Source: Echria macrotheca
Taxonomy: Eukaryota; Ascomycota; Sordariomycetes; Sordariales; Schizotheciaceae
DNA length: 64,000 nt
Reading direction: 5' to 3'
Assembly (NCBI GenBank): GCA_030411725.1
Contig: MU839835.1
Span: 372,001-436,000 of the forward strand
The position numbers and the translations under genes were made by a program. Positions 32,567-44,269 of the stretch are shown here, in pieces. Positions within the stretch are counted from its first letter, which is position 1; each line of letters opens with the position of its first letter. The notes beneath the pieces are model-generated. The model was not told the DNA's origin and made no database searches. It saw nothing but the letters and a program-made list of their open reading frames with translations.

Positions 32567-33959
32567 ATGGCCAAGCTAACCACCCTGCTGACAAGTTGTC
32601 TGCTGGTCTGCATTTCCACAGCCGGTGCTGACGACACACAGAAGCACATCTCGTGGACAGGATGTCTTCCCGGACCTTTCTCCAACGATGATCACCCCCC
32701 ATGTGAGCATGGAAGCCATACTACCGACACGCCCGACGACTACTCCCCTTCCGAATTCCGGCCATGGACGCACCGACCAATTTGCCCCGATGAGACTCCA
32801 TACTGCGTGCATACGGACGCGAGTTTCCATGACCGCGGCCTCTCCGTCATCGCCATACCCTACTCCAAAGCCAAGTCGCTCAACGAGACGACTCCGATCC
32901 GGTCAATCGAGATCCTCCTGGCCAGCAATGCCCTCGGCGAGGCCACACCTGAGTTATCCGTCGAGCCGGAGGACAAGCCGTACGAGATCCGGGATATTCC
33001 AGGCAAGGGGAAGGGAATGGTTGCTGTGACCAAGATTCCAAGAGGGACAGTGCTCATGGTCGAGTACGTCGCTGTCCTAGCCGACATGGTCTTTCCCACT
33101 CGGGTGAAACGATCACTAGGTCGCGAGATGCTGCGAAGGGCGATGGACCGGCTCGGCGACGAGCAGAGGGACTTGATCTTGGGCCTGGCGAGGAGTAGTT
33201 CAACCCCGGGGAGTGTGCCAGCTGCAGAGGACATCATGAGGACGAACTCGTTCACCATCAGTGTAGCAGGCAAGAGCCAAATGGGGTTGTTCCCCAGAAT
33301 AGCGGTATGTAATAAGCTAGCGGTTTCAGAGGCCGGCTGACATTCTGCAGAGGATCAATCACTCGTGTAAACCGAGGTGAGTTTCTCAATCGCAAAAAAG
33401 GGACACCTAACTGACAGATAAGCGCCATCATCAAATTCGACGAGCAAACACTCTCCATGACCGTCCGGACAATCCGGGATATCGAACCGGGCGAGGAAGT
33501 CACACTGAGCTGTGCGTCTCCCCTTCCGGGACTGGAACAACGTCATGACTAACAACGACAGACGCCGATTTTGGTCTCTCCTTCCACGAACGCCAGCGCA
33601 CTCTCAAAGCGAAATGGGGCTTCGAATGCACCTGCGAGCTCTGCAGCGCTCCTCCGGACGAGATCGCCCGGTCTGATGCCCGGCGCAAGAAGATCACCCA
33701 GCTCGGCGCCGAGGTGGTCGAGAACCTCGAGGAATACAGCTTCGAGGCGGCCGTCGGAAAGCACCGAGAGATGATGGAAGTTATCGAGGAGGAGGCGTTG
33801 GCTCCGCACATGGGAGATTACTATGAAGTCATGACGCGGCTGTTGGCTGCGTCCAAGAACATCAAGGAAGCTAAGAAGTATGCGAGGCTGGCGATTGCCG
33901 AGTTTGAGCTGGTTGGCGAGAAGAAGGAGGAGCTTGAGGCATTTTTGAAGGTTGCTTGA
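32567..33959 (+). CDS. SET-domain protein with an N-terminal signal peptide
   Basis: Four exons: 32567-33304, 33351-33376, 33423-33511 and 33562-33959, giving 416 residues. Exon 2 is only 26 nt and is needed to form ARINHSCKPSAIIKF, the core SET motif with NHSC at 249-252. The rest of the domain includes IPGKGKGMVAVTKIPRGT, EPGEEVTLSYADFG and a C-terminal FECTCELC. SET domains move methyl groups from S-adenosylmethionine to lysines. Unusually, the first residues (MAKLTTLLTSCLLVCISTAGA) look like a secretory signal peptide, and a Cys-containing segment (about 30-90) follows. SET proteins with a signal peptide recur in fungi; their target is not known to me. The second intron ends AAG rather than the upstream CAG, which would give a stop. 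Confidence 0.88.
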
Positions 33960-34849
33960 GCAACGTAATAGGCATTCGCGCAAATTTGACTTGCATGTTC
34001 GGGGCTGGCGTTGTTTCTTTCATGGGCTCAGGGGTCTGGTGGTTTACACGACCGTCAGGGGGCGATAACCGACTGATCGATGACACCGCATGGTACTCTG
34101 GAAACAAGTACACGTACAGTCCTACGGGGGTTAAGAGAACCGACGGCCATTTTTTAAGAGGCAGGCATTCGTATCCGTATATCAGATACTTACAAAAGAA
34201 AATCACCATCGCACCGAGACAGGGTCGGAACAGCCGCGGGTGAGATGGTAAGCGGCGGGTGAGCGCTGCAAAGTGAGAGACACACCCAGCCACAAAATGG
34301 TGCGGAGGCGGAGGAACGGGTGAACCATATTGTCGGCAAATCGACTGACACCGGTTCTAGACTTTGTCAAAGATGCGGCAATGCCCGGGTCGGGAAGATC
34401 GAAGTTTGTGACTTGCAAAGTCTGGAACCTGGACAACACCATACTCTCCTACGTCAATAGCAAACGAACATATCCAATTCAATCAGAATCCTTCGTGTAT
34501 ATCTATCAATTTGGTAATATTCACACATCAGATTCGCTGAACCCTTTTCTCCGCTCGAGCGTCGGGCCTCAGGTGATCCGCAGCCGTCCATTCGCCCGGA
34601 AGCCTGTCGCCTGATCCACGAATCCGGCCGCGCGCACAGAGGGGTCCCAAACATCACGCCACCCGATCTGACACTGGACTCGGGACGTTCCTCAGGGGAT
34701 CTTGATAAAAATGCACCAGTTGTCCGTTGTGGAGACCTTCCCCGGATCTTGGCGCCTTTCTCGACGACGCTATATCTACTCTTATCAATTCCTGCATGCC
34801 GATACTTGTCTGAAATCAGGATCAGAAGAAGAAAGACAAAGACATCAAG
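33960..34849. other. Intergenic region before the thioredoxin-like gene
   Basis: About 0.9 kb; no gene was seen. Confidence 0.4.
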
Positions 34850-35142
34850 ATGGCCGTCAAGAATCTTACCACGTACGTTGTCCTGCCTTGCCTGCATCTC
34901 CCTTCCTGTATACAATACATGAACTTGAACACACACAGGCTGACAAGAGGAAACGTGACTTTCCGGATTGCAGCCTAGAGACGCTGGACAAGATCCTCCA
35001 CGAGAAAGACCACCTCGCCGTGGTCTACTGCTACAAGTCCAAGACGGATGCCGAGGCGATGCGGTTCCCCCTGCAAGAGTGCGTTTGCCCAAACCCCCTT
35101 TTCTTATCCACATCTCAAACCCAATAATAATGGATTCGATAT

Positions 35143-35189
<47 letters not shown>

Positions 35190-35391
35190 AATAAAAAAAA
35201 AAAAAAAAAAAAGAAAATTGGCACGCAAAAAAAAGGTTGTTTCAATTGTTGAAAGTTTTGTAAAATTGGCCAAACGGTACCACCCCAACCAAAAANNNNN
35301 NNNNNCGGTGGCCTTTGGGTCGCGGCCCCCCAGCCTTTTTTTTCTTTAACCAAACCAAATTATAAAAAAAAAAAACAAACACAAAAAATAG

Positions 35392-35446
<55 letters not shown>

Positions 35447-35711
35447 TGAATGAAGCAAGGCACTGACAAAAAACAGATGGTCCGTTCTCTACAACGAAGC
35501 GGCTTATTACTATCTTGACATGGACTCGGCCCGTCCCGTGGCCGACGAGCTCGGCATCGACAACAACGAGCCGCCTCACTTCCTCATCTTCCGGGACGGA
35601 CGCAAGATTGGTAGCGTGACGGCCGACGCCGCGCACGAGAGTGCCGTTGACAAGGCCGAGGCTGAGATTCGTGAGTTTCTGGGGCGGAGGGACCCGGCTT
35701 TGTATGATTAG
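34850..35711 (+). CDS. Small thioredoxin-fold protein without a CxxC motif
   Basis: Three exons: 34850-34872, 34974-35078 and 35477-35711, giving 120 residues, about the size of a thioredoxin. The fold is suggested by LDKILHEKDHLAVVYCY, then a helix, then PPHFLIFRDGRKIGS and AEAEIREFL. The position of the usual WCGPC is occupied by YCYKSKTD, with one Cys, so classical disulfide reduction is unlikely. No signal peptide. The first intron uses the second acceptor (34971-34973); the first would give an early stop. The second intron (35079-35476) contains two long A-runs and a 10-base gap of N, so its length is not reliable. The coding frame on both sides agrees (GA|A TGG). Confidence 0.8.
35145..35444. 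repeat. A-rich low-complexity tract with assembly gap
   Basis: A-runs of about 42 nt (35145-35186), 20 nt (35193-35212) and 49 nt (35396-35444) flank a run of ten N at 35296-35305. The intervening bases are low-quality looking, with many near-homopolymer stretches. It lies wholly within an intron of the thioredoxin-like gene. Confidence 0.9.
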
Positions 35712-36481
35712 ATCGGGGCGAGTAGGAGCATAATATTCGGGTTTGATTGTCCAGTGCTGTATGTGGTGCGATGAACGGTCTTTGCGTGTCTTTCCCCCGT
35801 GGAAGCCCGATATGTCCCCTATTTTGTGGCCGTTGCTACATGTTTACTCTGATAACTGGATATCTCGATTTAGGGTGTATTCAAGACTTTGATTCCACTA
35901 CAGCTTTGCATTTTGATAACAATACGCCAACAGGAAGAATGGAGAAAACTCGTCTCCTTCCAACTCACGGATTTTGCTGTGATGCTGGCGTTCCGCGGTT
36001 CCGCAGTTCCGCTCTCAAACCACTACCCCTGAATATGCGCTTCAAACTACCTATTTGTCAGACTTAAATACACCACCTCAGTCACTCGATACGATTACGT
36101 AGGTATGGGATTTTGCGGATCAGAATTCCGGTGTTGTGACCTGCCGCAGACTCGGCCCAATCACACCACCAATGTCGTGCATCCGGCTTTTGGTGATGCT
36201 CACCCCAACATCACACCTTCGCCGTTCTTGGCGTGTGATACACCTCAAATGCCACAGAAAATCGATAGAATCACGGCTCGGGAATTCCTCGGAATCCACA
36301 GACGGTCGGCGCGATGCCGGTGATTGACTGACGATGCCGTGATGCGATGGCGCCGAATGGACCGGACGGCGATTACATATATTCCACAGTGTGTGAAACC
36401 ATCTCTCCCTCATCCAATCTCTCCGACACCTGAAAGTTCTTTTCTCGAAAAAATACCTACAGGTTAAAACCCACACCAAAA
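35712..36481. other. Intergenic region before the seven-TM gene
   Basis: About 0.8 kb, no gene seen. A TATATATT-type A/T stretch (about 36376-36384) is a possible promoter element. Confidence 0.4.
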
Positions 36482-37513
36482 ATGAGAGCCATCCAGGAGT
36501 CGGTCCTCTACGAGCTGCCCCAGCAGCTGGGCTGGCAAATCTCCCTCTCCAATGAATGCTGCAACTCGCCGCTGTGGGATCAGTGGTATCCCCGGCTGCG
36601 GTTTGCTTTCTTCGTCATATTCCTGGTCTACTACGTCTTCGGCATGCCGGCCGTCTTTTGGTGGACTCGTCGTCGCAACGGCGCCTCCGGCATCCTCAAC
36701 TGCTATGCCTATACCGGTGCCGTCGGTCTGACCGCCCTGTAAGTCAACATTTTCCGAGAAAGAAGAAGAAGATCTCTCTAACACACAAAACAGGGGAATG
36801 CTCCTCCAGGTCATCGCCGAGGGCCTGCTCAACTGCCAAAAGGCCGGCTCGCTCGACTACGTCAAGGTCTGGACGGCCGCCAACGTCTTCCGGTACATGG
36901 CCAACGTCATCATGCTCTACATTGTGATTCTTCCCATCTCGGACCGGATGCTCAAGCACGCCGGCTGGACCGCCCACCCGCTCGTCGGCCACTGGATCAT
37001 CATGGCCTTCGTGTCCATCTTCGCGCTTTTGTTTGTTGTCATGTGGAACTACAACCTCATCCACTCAGTGACGGGCGAGGAGACCACGGATCCCAACTTC
37101 GGCGTCGAGGCGACTTATGTGACGCTGTACCTGGTTGCTGCGCTCTATGCGGCGGGCCATCTGATGGTTTCGCGGTTGAAGCTCATCCGGACTCACGGGA
37201 ACCAGCAGGTATGAACCGTTCCTTGACAAGTCTGATGATGAGAGGCGAACTGACATGTATTGATCCACAGGGTCTGGTTCCGTGGTGCCCACTCCTCCCG
37301 ATCGGTCTCGTGGGATACGCGCTGATGGACTTCATCGTCATCTTTGCGTTTTACATCGTGCCGCGCGAGTACACCACCGGCGCGTCGGCCACGTTTGTCA
37401 TCCTGGCCCTGTTCTTCCAGGCCTTGGTCTTCGTCAGCGTGCCGTTCATCGCGACAAGCAAGGCGCTCGAGGAGGTGGGGGCCGAGAGGCTGGTCGATCA
37501 GGAGCAGAAGTAA
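36482..37513 (+). CDS. Predicted seven-transmembrane protein, family not recognised
   Basis: Three exons: 36482-36738, 36794-37208 and 37271-37513, with introns of 55 and 62 nt, giving 304 residues. Seven hydrophobic segments can be seen, among them FAFFVIFLVYYVFGMPAVFW, MANVIMLYIVILPIS, IIMAFVSIFALLFVVMW, TLYLVAALYAAGHLMV, IGLVGYALMDFIVIFAFYIV and FVILALFFQALVFVSVPFI, plus one around AYTGAVGLTALGMLLQVIAEG. The ends are short: about 40 residues before the first segment and about 20 charged residues at the C-terminus. No motif of Pth11-like receptors, RTA1 or opsins was seen. It could be a receptor, a transporter subunit or a lipid-modifying membrane protein. Confidence 0.85.
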
Positions 37514-38816
37514 GGTGATGACCCAAGACTGTCGGAGCCCGCGAGGGCAGCGCAAAAAGAGCTGGGTGGATTGAGGTGACGAACTTTTGGCTTCTGTTTC
37601 ATGTCTTGATGAATCTTTATGTTGATCGCGTAATATTTGTACGGTAGCCTTTCTCTTACACTGCTCAGATACCCTCAGATAATACCTAATAAGAACTCAG
37701 CGTTCGTTGTACGGACTTATGGAATATGGGAGCGGAATGACGACAATCAGCTGTTAGATGCCTCCTGGGTTTTGAATTTCACCCAGAAGGCTGGATGGTA
37801 CAGGGGCCATGTGCTTTTCCTCCCTCTGTGTGCTCCTCGCCGATGGGGGCCATTCTGCTCGCCCGTGATGAGGTTCGGAGAGTTTGAAGTTGAGAAAGAG
37901 GAGGATGGTTGCAGGGGAAAAAATGTGCCGAGTTGAGAGTTTATCATGTTGGGCTTCCCCCGCCCGCCATCCCCCGTTTCCGGGTCTCTCAGGAAGAGAT
38001 GCCTGAATGAGACTGCCAAAGCACCGCTAGTACTGTACGATATCGAATCGGTAGTGGTGTTTCGGGTAATGGTGATGCTTTGTCTAAGTACAGGCTCTAG
38101 GCGTCCAAGAAAAGTGTCGCGTCGTGGTAGCTCCGGGACGAACTTGTATTTCTTCCTCCCACTTCTCTAGAAGGATCGTGGGGTCGTCAAACTTGGCAAG
38201 CAGGGCAGCCTTAACCTCGTGGCTGGACATAGAAAATCACGCCGCATACTTGATTGTGTGCTCCCCATCGATCGTTCTTTTCCGTCAGAGTCGAATTTGA
38301 TAGACGGGCGTAGCACTTGTTGATAAAGGGGCGCAGCTGGATGGGACTCCCGAGTTTGGCGATCACTCAGTTGTACGCGAGGTTCTTTTTTGACCCCACC
38401 GAGGGGGTCCCAAACTTTTTTCCTTCCTGCACTTTCGCCCCAATCCACATTTCCAGCGCGAGGACACTGCGATGGCCACGGCGATTCGAAAGCCGTACCT
38501 GTCCCGTGGCATTCTATGTCTACATGGTATCCGACGACAGTTTCGACATTAACATTGGCTCCGTGGAGCCCGCATCCGAAACACGAGACGACGACCAGAT
38601 CTTGATCAGCTGTGTACGACATCCCCGCGTGGCAAGGCTCCTTACAAACTCCGTCAGGCAGTTCACAAGGAGCAGAGCGAGAAGCTGTGGCATTCCCTAC
38701 AGCAACTCTCCGGAGATGGGCCTATAAAGCGCTAGAAGAGTAAAAGCGTTACGATCTTCCCTTTGATCACTCGCATTCTGCTCATATCTCATGCATCAAA
38801 CCCCTGGTTGGAGAAT
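37514..38816. other. Convergent intergenic region
   Basis: About 1.3 kb between the 3' ends of a plus-strand and a minus-strand gene. A 151-codon minus-strand ORF at 38167-38622 exists, but it has no domain or composition support. Confidence 0.4.
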
Positions 38817-41393
38817 CTACGTCTTGACCAACGGTGCATGAAGCTTCAATCCACCTTCTTCTTTTTCCGACGACTCCTCTCTGACGCCTTGTTTCTCACA
38901 GCAGAACGAAATCGTCTTCTCCGCGACATCCTCCAAGTCCAAGTTCTCCACCGCATCAACAAACTCCTCGTCGTCGTCAACATCGCTTACATCCTCCTCC
39001 TCGCAACTGGAAAGCAACTCGTCGAAAGCCCTCACGGTCTCGGCATCAGCCGGAGGCACTCTCGCGCTGAAGAACGCGAGGGGTGTCCTGCCGGTATTAT
39101 CCTTGGCCGCCGTGTTCAACCCGCGCATCCTCCTGTCGGTAAACAGCCGTAACATCTTCACGTCGCCGTCTCTCGCCAGCCAGTGCTGCAACCATCGTCA
39201 GAACCTCGCACGACTAAAACTATCGGGAGCACGTACTAGTATCGTCCACCCCTCGTTGTTCACGGCGGTGACGTCGGCCCCATGGTCCAGCATGCACTGC
39301 GCCATCTCGTGCCTGTTGATCTCGATCGTGGTAAATATCGGCACATTGCGATCCTCATCCCTACAGAGTTTCAAAAAGTCAGTCCACCTAGGTATGCTCC
39401 CATTCTCGCTGGTCCATTGAACTTACCGGTGGTTCACGTACGCCCCGTTCTCCAACAAAAACCTCACCGACTCGATCGTCCCCCGCATGCACGCAAAATC
39501 CAGCACGGACGAGTGTCCGGTCTTCTTCTCGTAGTAGCTAACATCGGCCCCGCACCGCACGAGCAGCGTCAAGATATTAATAAGATTGGTGGTATTAGTC
39601 GCGCAGCTGACGGCGAAGATGAGCGCGACCCGGTCGTACCGGTCCTGCGCGTGCACGTCGGCGCCGGCCTGCAGCAGCAGCCGGATGACCTCGTAGTGGC
39701 CGTTCCTGCAGGCGAAGTGCAGCGGCGTGACGCCCTCGAGCGAGCGAGCGTGGATATCGGCGCCGGCGCGGATTAATAGGCGGACGGCTGCGACGTCGCC
39801 CTTGATGGTGGCTGCGATCAGCGGCGTGTGGCCGTCGGGGCTCCGGCTGTTGATGTCGGCGAGGTACTGCGGGTTCCGCAGGGCCGAGGCCAGGTCGAGT
39901 TGCAGGTGGCCCGTCACGGCCATGTGGATCGGCGTGTAGTCCTCCTCGTAACAGTAGTCGGAGAGTGGAAAAAGGGACGCGATCTCGGCCTCGCTTGGGT
40001 CGCCGGTGAGAGAGTACTCAAACGCGACCCGCACCGGCGAGCGGTTGTTGTAGGCTACCATCTGGTGGTACGGGTCCGCGCCGGCCTGGAGGAGCACGCG
40101 GATGATCTCGGTGCGGCGGAGGATCATGGCGATCCAGAGGGGGGGATGCATCTGGATTCCGATCACGTCGAACACCGACGCGCGGCCGGTCGAGAGGAGC
40201 TTTCGGACCATGTCGGTGTCATTGCGTCGGATGGCCATGAAGATGGTCAGCGTGCGGTGTTGGCCGCCCGGGAGGTGGTTGAAGATGCGGATGTTGAGCT
40301 GCGGGCTGCCGTTGAGGTTCGACGACACGAAGACAGAGACAGCAATCCGCACGAGCCAGGTCGGGAAGTGGTACACCAGGTGCACGTTGCGGTGGTCTTG
40401 GAAGTGGTGGTCGATGCAGTCGGGATTGTAGCATTTCTGCGAGGTCCGGCCGGCATACGAGAGCGTCACGAAGCCCAGCGCGGACCGGAGAGACGCCAGG
40501 GCCCAGCTGTAGCGACTTGACGAGTGGCATTCGCACCGGCACTTGGAGTCGGGCGAGATATGGCGGTTGTTGTACGGGGTGACGTGTTGGATCAGGGACG
40601 CCCACGGTGCCGATGGCGGTTTCTCCTGCAGCCGGTTGTGGTCATGGCGGTATGCGAAGACGGCATCTTGGCGGTGCAGCGTCATCTCCTTGATAACCGA
40701 CTGCTTGACCGTCTCCAACAGGTTGTTCTCGATGGACTCGATCCTAGCATCCATGTGCGCGATGATGCTGTGCTGCGACATCTTGACGGCTTTGCCCAGT
40801 TGCGAGGTTATCTGCTCCGACGAGTTCCAGACGTGGTTGCCAATCTTCGACTCGATATCTGTCTGTGACCTCCGCAGTGAGGCGTGTATCTCGGTCGATA
40901 CGGATCTATATTCGGGTTAGCCGGCATATTGGAGCTGGTGTGTTTCTACCTACACGTTGAGCGCAATTAACAACCGACAGGTGCTCGACACGATTTGTCC
41001 CAGCTCCTTCCGCAGCCCTGCAATCTTCTGGGCGTTAGCCATCCACAAGATCCTCCTCATCTTCCCGAGCGTTCCCAACTTGTCTAACCGCCCCTGGTCT
41101 CCGGTGAGCTTGTCGACGACATCTTCAATCTTTTCTAGGATCCTCGAGCCCTCGAGCAGCAGCCGTCTGAGCTCCCCCTGAGTCGGCGACTCCTCGTTCC
41201 AGCTCCTGCTGAGCGTCGCCGAGATAGAGTTGTGGCGGACCTCGTCAAAGAACTGCTGGGTGCGCGACAGGTCGTCCCGAAGCCGGTGCAGCTCCTCTGG
41301 TGCCTCGCGCCATGCATTCGACAGCTTCCACAGCTTGGAGGTCGTGCGGATGGCGACCTCCGAGACGCCGATGATGGCCGCGGCCACCTCCAT
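38817..41393 (-). CDS. HeLo-like N-terminal domain protein with ankyrin repeats
   Basis: Exons on the minus strand: 41393-40954, 40905-39427, 39360-39237 and 39185-38817, with introns of 48, 66 and 51 nt, giving 803 residues. The first 145 residues (MEVAAAIIGVSEVAIRTTSK onwards, helical, with LRDDLSRTQQFFDEV) match the fungal STAND N-terminal/HeLo-like pattern, which in known proteins acts in cell death or signalling. A helical linker and a Cys/His segment (CRCECHSSSRYS, CYNPDCIDHHF) follow. From about residue 330 on there are ankyrin repeats (for example DGHTPLIAATIKGDVAAVRL, GVTPLHFACRNGHYEVIRLL). The last 60 residues are acidic and then basic. There is no NACHT or NB-ARC domain between the two parts, so it is not a complete NLR. 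Confidence 0.88.
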
Positions 41394-41817
41394 GGTGGAG
41401 GCAGTTGACTATTCTCCGGTATAGCTGCCGATCTATGTGGGGTTCGGTAGGAGAGAGAGAAAGGAGCCGGATGGTAAGCCAAGCGGGAGTATATTAGGAA
41501 GCGGCCAGTCTGGTTTCATCAGGGCCCAGTTCATGCCGGCCGGTCGGGGGGGCGCGCGGGTCACGGCGATTTGCTCACCGGTGCGCGCGCTCGGAATTTT
41601 CCTTCGTCACACCAAATGCATTTATGCTAAAGGAAACAACATCCTTGCCATACCAGAAGATGGTGTTGATCGCTGCGGCGCAGCGTGTTTGATATTAACC
41701 CAGAGACCCCATCACACCCTGTGCCGCAGGGCTGCCTTCGCACTGACATTCTAGAACAGGGGGAACCCGGGGCATCCATCTCGCACTTTACAACCTGCGA
41801 ACCGCCGATATATATCT
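41394..41817. other. Region between the ankyrin gene start and the metallo-hydrolase gene end
   Basis: About 0.4 kb; it should hold the promoter of the ankyrin gene and the 3' end of the next. Nothing else was seen. Confidence 0.4.
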
Positions 41818-42957
41818 CTAACGGGATGCCGGCTGTCCAGCCGCCTCTGCAAAGTCAGCGAGGAACCGCCATCTCACTTTCTCGTCCCATGCTCTGATAA
41901 GAGCTGCGTTGACCTGAGCCGGGAAGAGGTCGACGGTGTCGAGGATGGTTCCGTCATGGGCAGCCACGACAAAGACATTGTCTTGGGCATCGAACTTCTG
42001 CAGCTTTTCGATAGTGCGAAGGGCCTCTTTCGAATCGTGATGGAACGAGTGAGCCTCGGTGCCGGTGATGGTAGGCTCAAAGAACGGGCGCGTTTCGTCG
42101 CCGTGAGGAAGGACGGACTTGAACAGCGTGCATGGACAGCTGACTCCCTTGTAGTCGACCGTCTTGTCGTCCGGGATGGGCAGATACAGACTCGGCCGGA
42201 TCACTCCGCCGTGGTGGAACGAGTCGCCGGCCATGAGGAGGAATACGTCCTTGTTGGCTTCGCCGCCGCCGCCACTACCGCTGCTGATGCGCGCCAGACC
42301 GCAGATGTGGCCGATGGCGTGGCCGGGGGAATCAAGCAAGTAGAAGGAGCCGTCCTCGAAGACGTCGATGGCGCGGAACCCACCGATCTGCAGCGTCCTC
42401 CATTTCTTCGGCCCGGTGCTGTCGCTGCTGAAGTCGAGTTCAACAGCCTCACGGCCCGCATAGTCACTTTCAAGCAGGAAGGCCCCGGGATTCGCCGGGT
42501 ACCCGGGAAGGAGACTCTCCTTGACACCCGGTCCGAACATGACTGCGGTTGAAGGGCCAAACCGGGAGGAGTCACCGATGTGGTCCATGTGGTAGTGGCT
42601 CCAGATGATAGCCTCGATGGTGTTCGGGTCGACGCCGCCTTGCGTGAGGATGTCGCTCACGTCCTTCTCGATCTCCATCTCCCAGCCCATGGCGTCGATG
42701 GCACCGACGAGCACCGGTGGGAGATTCCGCCAGTCCTTGCGCAGGCCGAGGTCGAAGAGCAGAGACCGGGTCGTGCCGGACGCCGTGTGTTGGATGAGAA
42801 AGGAGTAGGATGGCGAGTTGGACATCTTCTCGTATCCTTTGATGGGTGGAGTGAAGAAGGGTCCTGCGCCGATTGAGCTCATGCGCGTTGTCGTGTCGAT
42901 GATGGACACCTTGACGGTGTTGGGGGAGGCGGGGATGTCGATTTTTGGAGTCGCCAT
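41818..42957 (-). CDS. Metallo-beta-lactamase-fold hydrolase (lactonase-like)
   Basis: Intronless, 379 residues, ATG at 42957. The metal-binding motif SHYHMDHIGD gives His121, His123, Asp125 and His126. Further ligands are in LDSPGHAIGH (His213), MAGDSFHH (Asp245) and VAAHDGT (His334), so a two-metal site is complete. It resembles the AttM/acyl-homoserine-lactone-lactonase branch and many fungal relatives that open lactones; the real substrate is unknown. No signal peptide, so cytosolic. It is co-oriented with the ankyrin and DUF6594 genes, which does not by itself imply a shared role. Confidence 0.92.
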   Translation of the reverse strand: MATPKIDIPASPNTVKVSIIDTTTRMSSIGAGPFFTPPIKGYEKMSNSPSYSFLIQHTASGTTRSLLFDLGLRKDWRNLPPVLVGAIDAMGWEMEIEKDVSDILTQGGVDPNTIEAIIWSHYHMDHIGDSSRFGPSTAVMFGPGVKESLLPGYPANPGAFLLESDYAGREAVELDFSSDSTGPKKWRTLQIGGFRAIDVFEDGSFYLLDSPGHAIGHICGLARISSGSGGGGEANKDVFLLMAGDSFHHGGVIRPSLYLPIPDDKTVDYKGVSCPCTLFKSVLPHGDETRPFFEPTITGTEAHSFHHDSKEALRTIEKLQKFDAQDNVFVVAAHDGTILDTVDLFPAQVNAALIRAWDEKVRWRFLADFAEAAGQPASR

Positions 42958-44269
42958 GTTGCAAGTTTACTGGTGTGATGCTGTCATGAAACTTTTGGTT
43001 CAAGGCAAACCGAGCCTCCTGAGGTCAGGAAAGTCAACAAACTTATAGAGCTTTTTGAAGCCATCGTAGACCCCGCTGACGGTAGACCAGCTGACGGTGG
43101 TCGAGCAAGCCAAGCACTGCGGCTGTAAGCCGGTGATGTCCGAAAGCATTATTCAGCAAGGATGACTCCGGAATCTCCAGACGGCTATCCCCATCGGACA
43201 ATTCTCTGAAGGCCAACAATAAGGCGGTGAAGCAGCTAGCTCGAGCGCGATTGTTAACCCGGATCATGGTGCTCTGCAAGGTCCGGCATGCAAGTTTGAT
43301 CCTTCCTGGCAAGAGTATCAATCCGAGCGCCACGGCTTATGCCGCCCAACTGAGGCTTTCATATTGAACTCATGTTGTCCAAAACGGGCGCGATTCAAAC
43401 AAACACAAAGTCCATGCGGCCCGGATTTCTTTGGGAGATATCGGCCCATCGGCATTTAAATGCAGATCCCACACATACTCAAATCCTTTCCCGTTCGCGC
43501 CGCTCGGCCAGGATCTGAACTTCTGCTGGGCTGTCGGTGATTTGGAAGCGAAGGGCCTCAACAACCCTGTCCGGTGGTTTGCTGCGCCGCTTTCGGTTTC
43601 ACAATTGCCCATTGAACGGTACACCGGGCAGTACTTTGGTAAGGGACTTTCGCATTGGATCCAAACTCGTGCGGGTTGTGGTAATCCTACCATACCTCGT
43701 GTATCTACCTGCCGTTTCTTGCGCGGGTGTAGGGTAAACACTCGTCAGCGCGTGGTGCGCAACCCAGAATGTCACTATTCGAGCACCAACACAGCCCCCT
43801 GAAGCAGGCCTGAAGGTCCCCTGGAAGATGTTGCCAAGGGAGGCAAGCGGTCGCCTAGAAGGCCCTGCTGATCGCTATAGCCACTTTCCCAAACACTCAA
43901 GGAACTCTATCGGTAGGCGTATGCCGTTCCATCAAGACATCGAGATGCTGAAGTGAATACCGCACCTCCGCGTGTACTTCGCGCCTTAGTCTACCAGACC
44001 GGTATCGAATTTGATACGAGACGCACGAACTCCGGATGGGAAATCTGACCAAGACCGAATCCCAAACCAGGAGGCCGGTCGTCCAGGACAATTCCCTCTC
44101 TTTCAACCTCCTTCTTCAATAGCGTCGAGTCCATTATGTTTGCAGCAGCCTCCGCAAGCTTGATCGTCAGCGTTCTCCCTGCCCTCCTTGATCGTAAACG
44201 ACGTATACAGGTACGTCGCCTCAGACAATGCGCCACAAACGAGCTTGCCCCAATATCTCAGTTGCGCAG
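42958..44269. other. Intergenic region, 1.3 kb
   Basis: No supportable gene; short ORFs on both strands only. Confidence 0.4.

Noticed and set aside
38167..38622. 151-codon minus-strand ORF
   Set aside because: It starts with ATG, but the sequence has no structural or family signal and lies in a convergent intergenic region.
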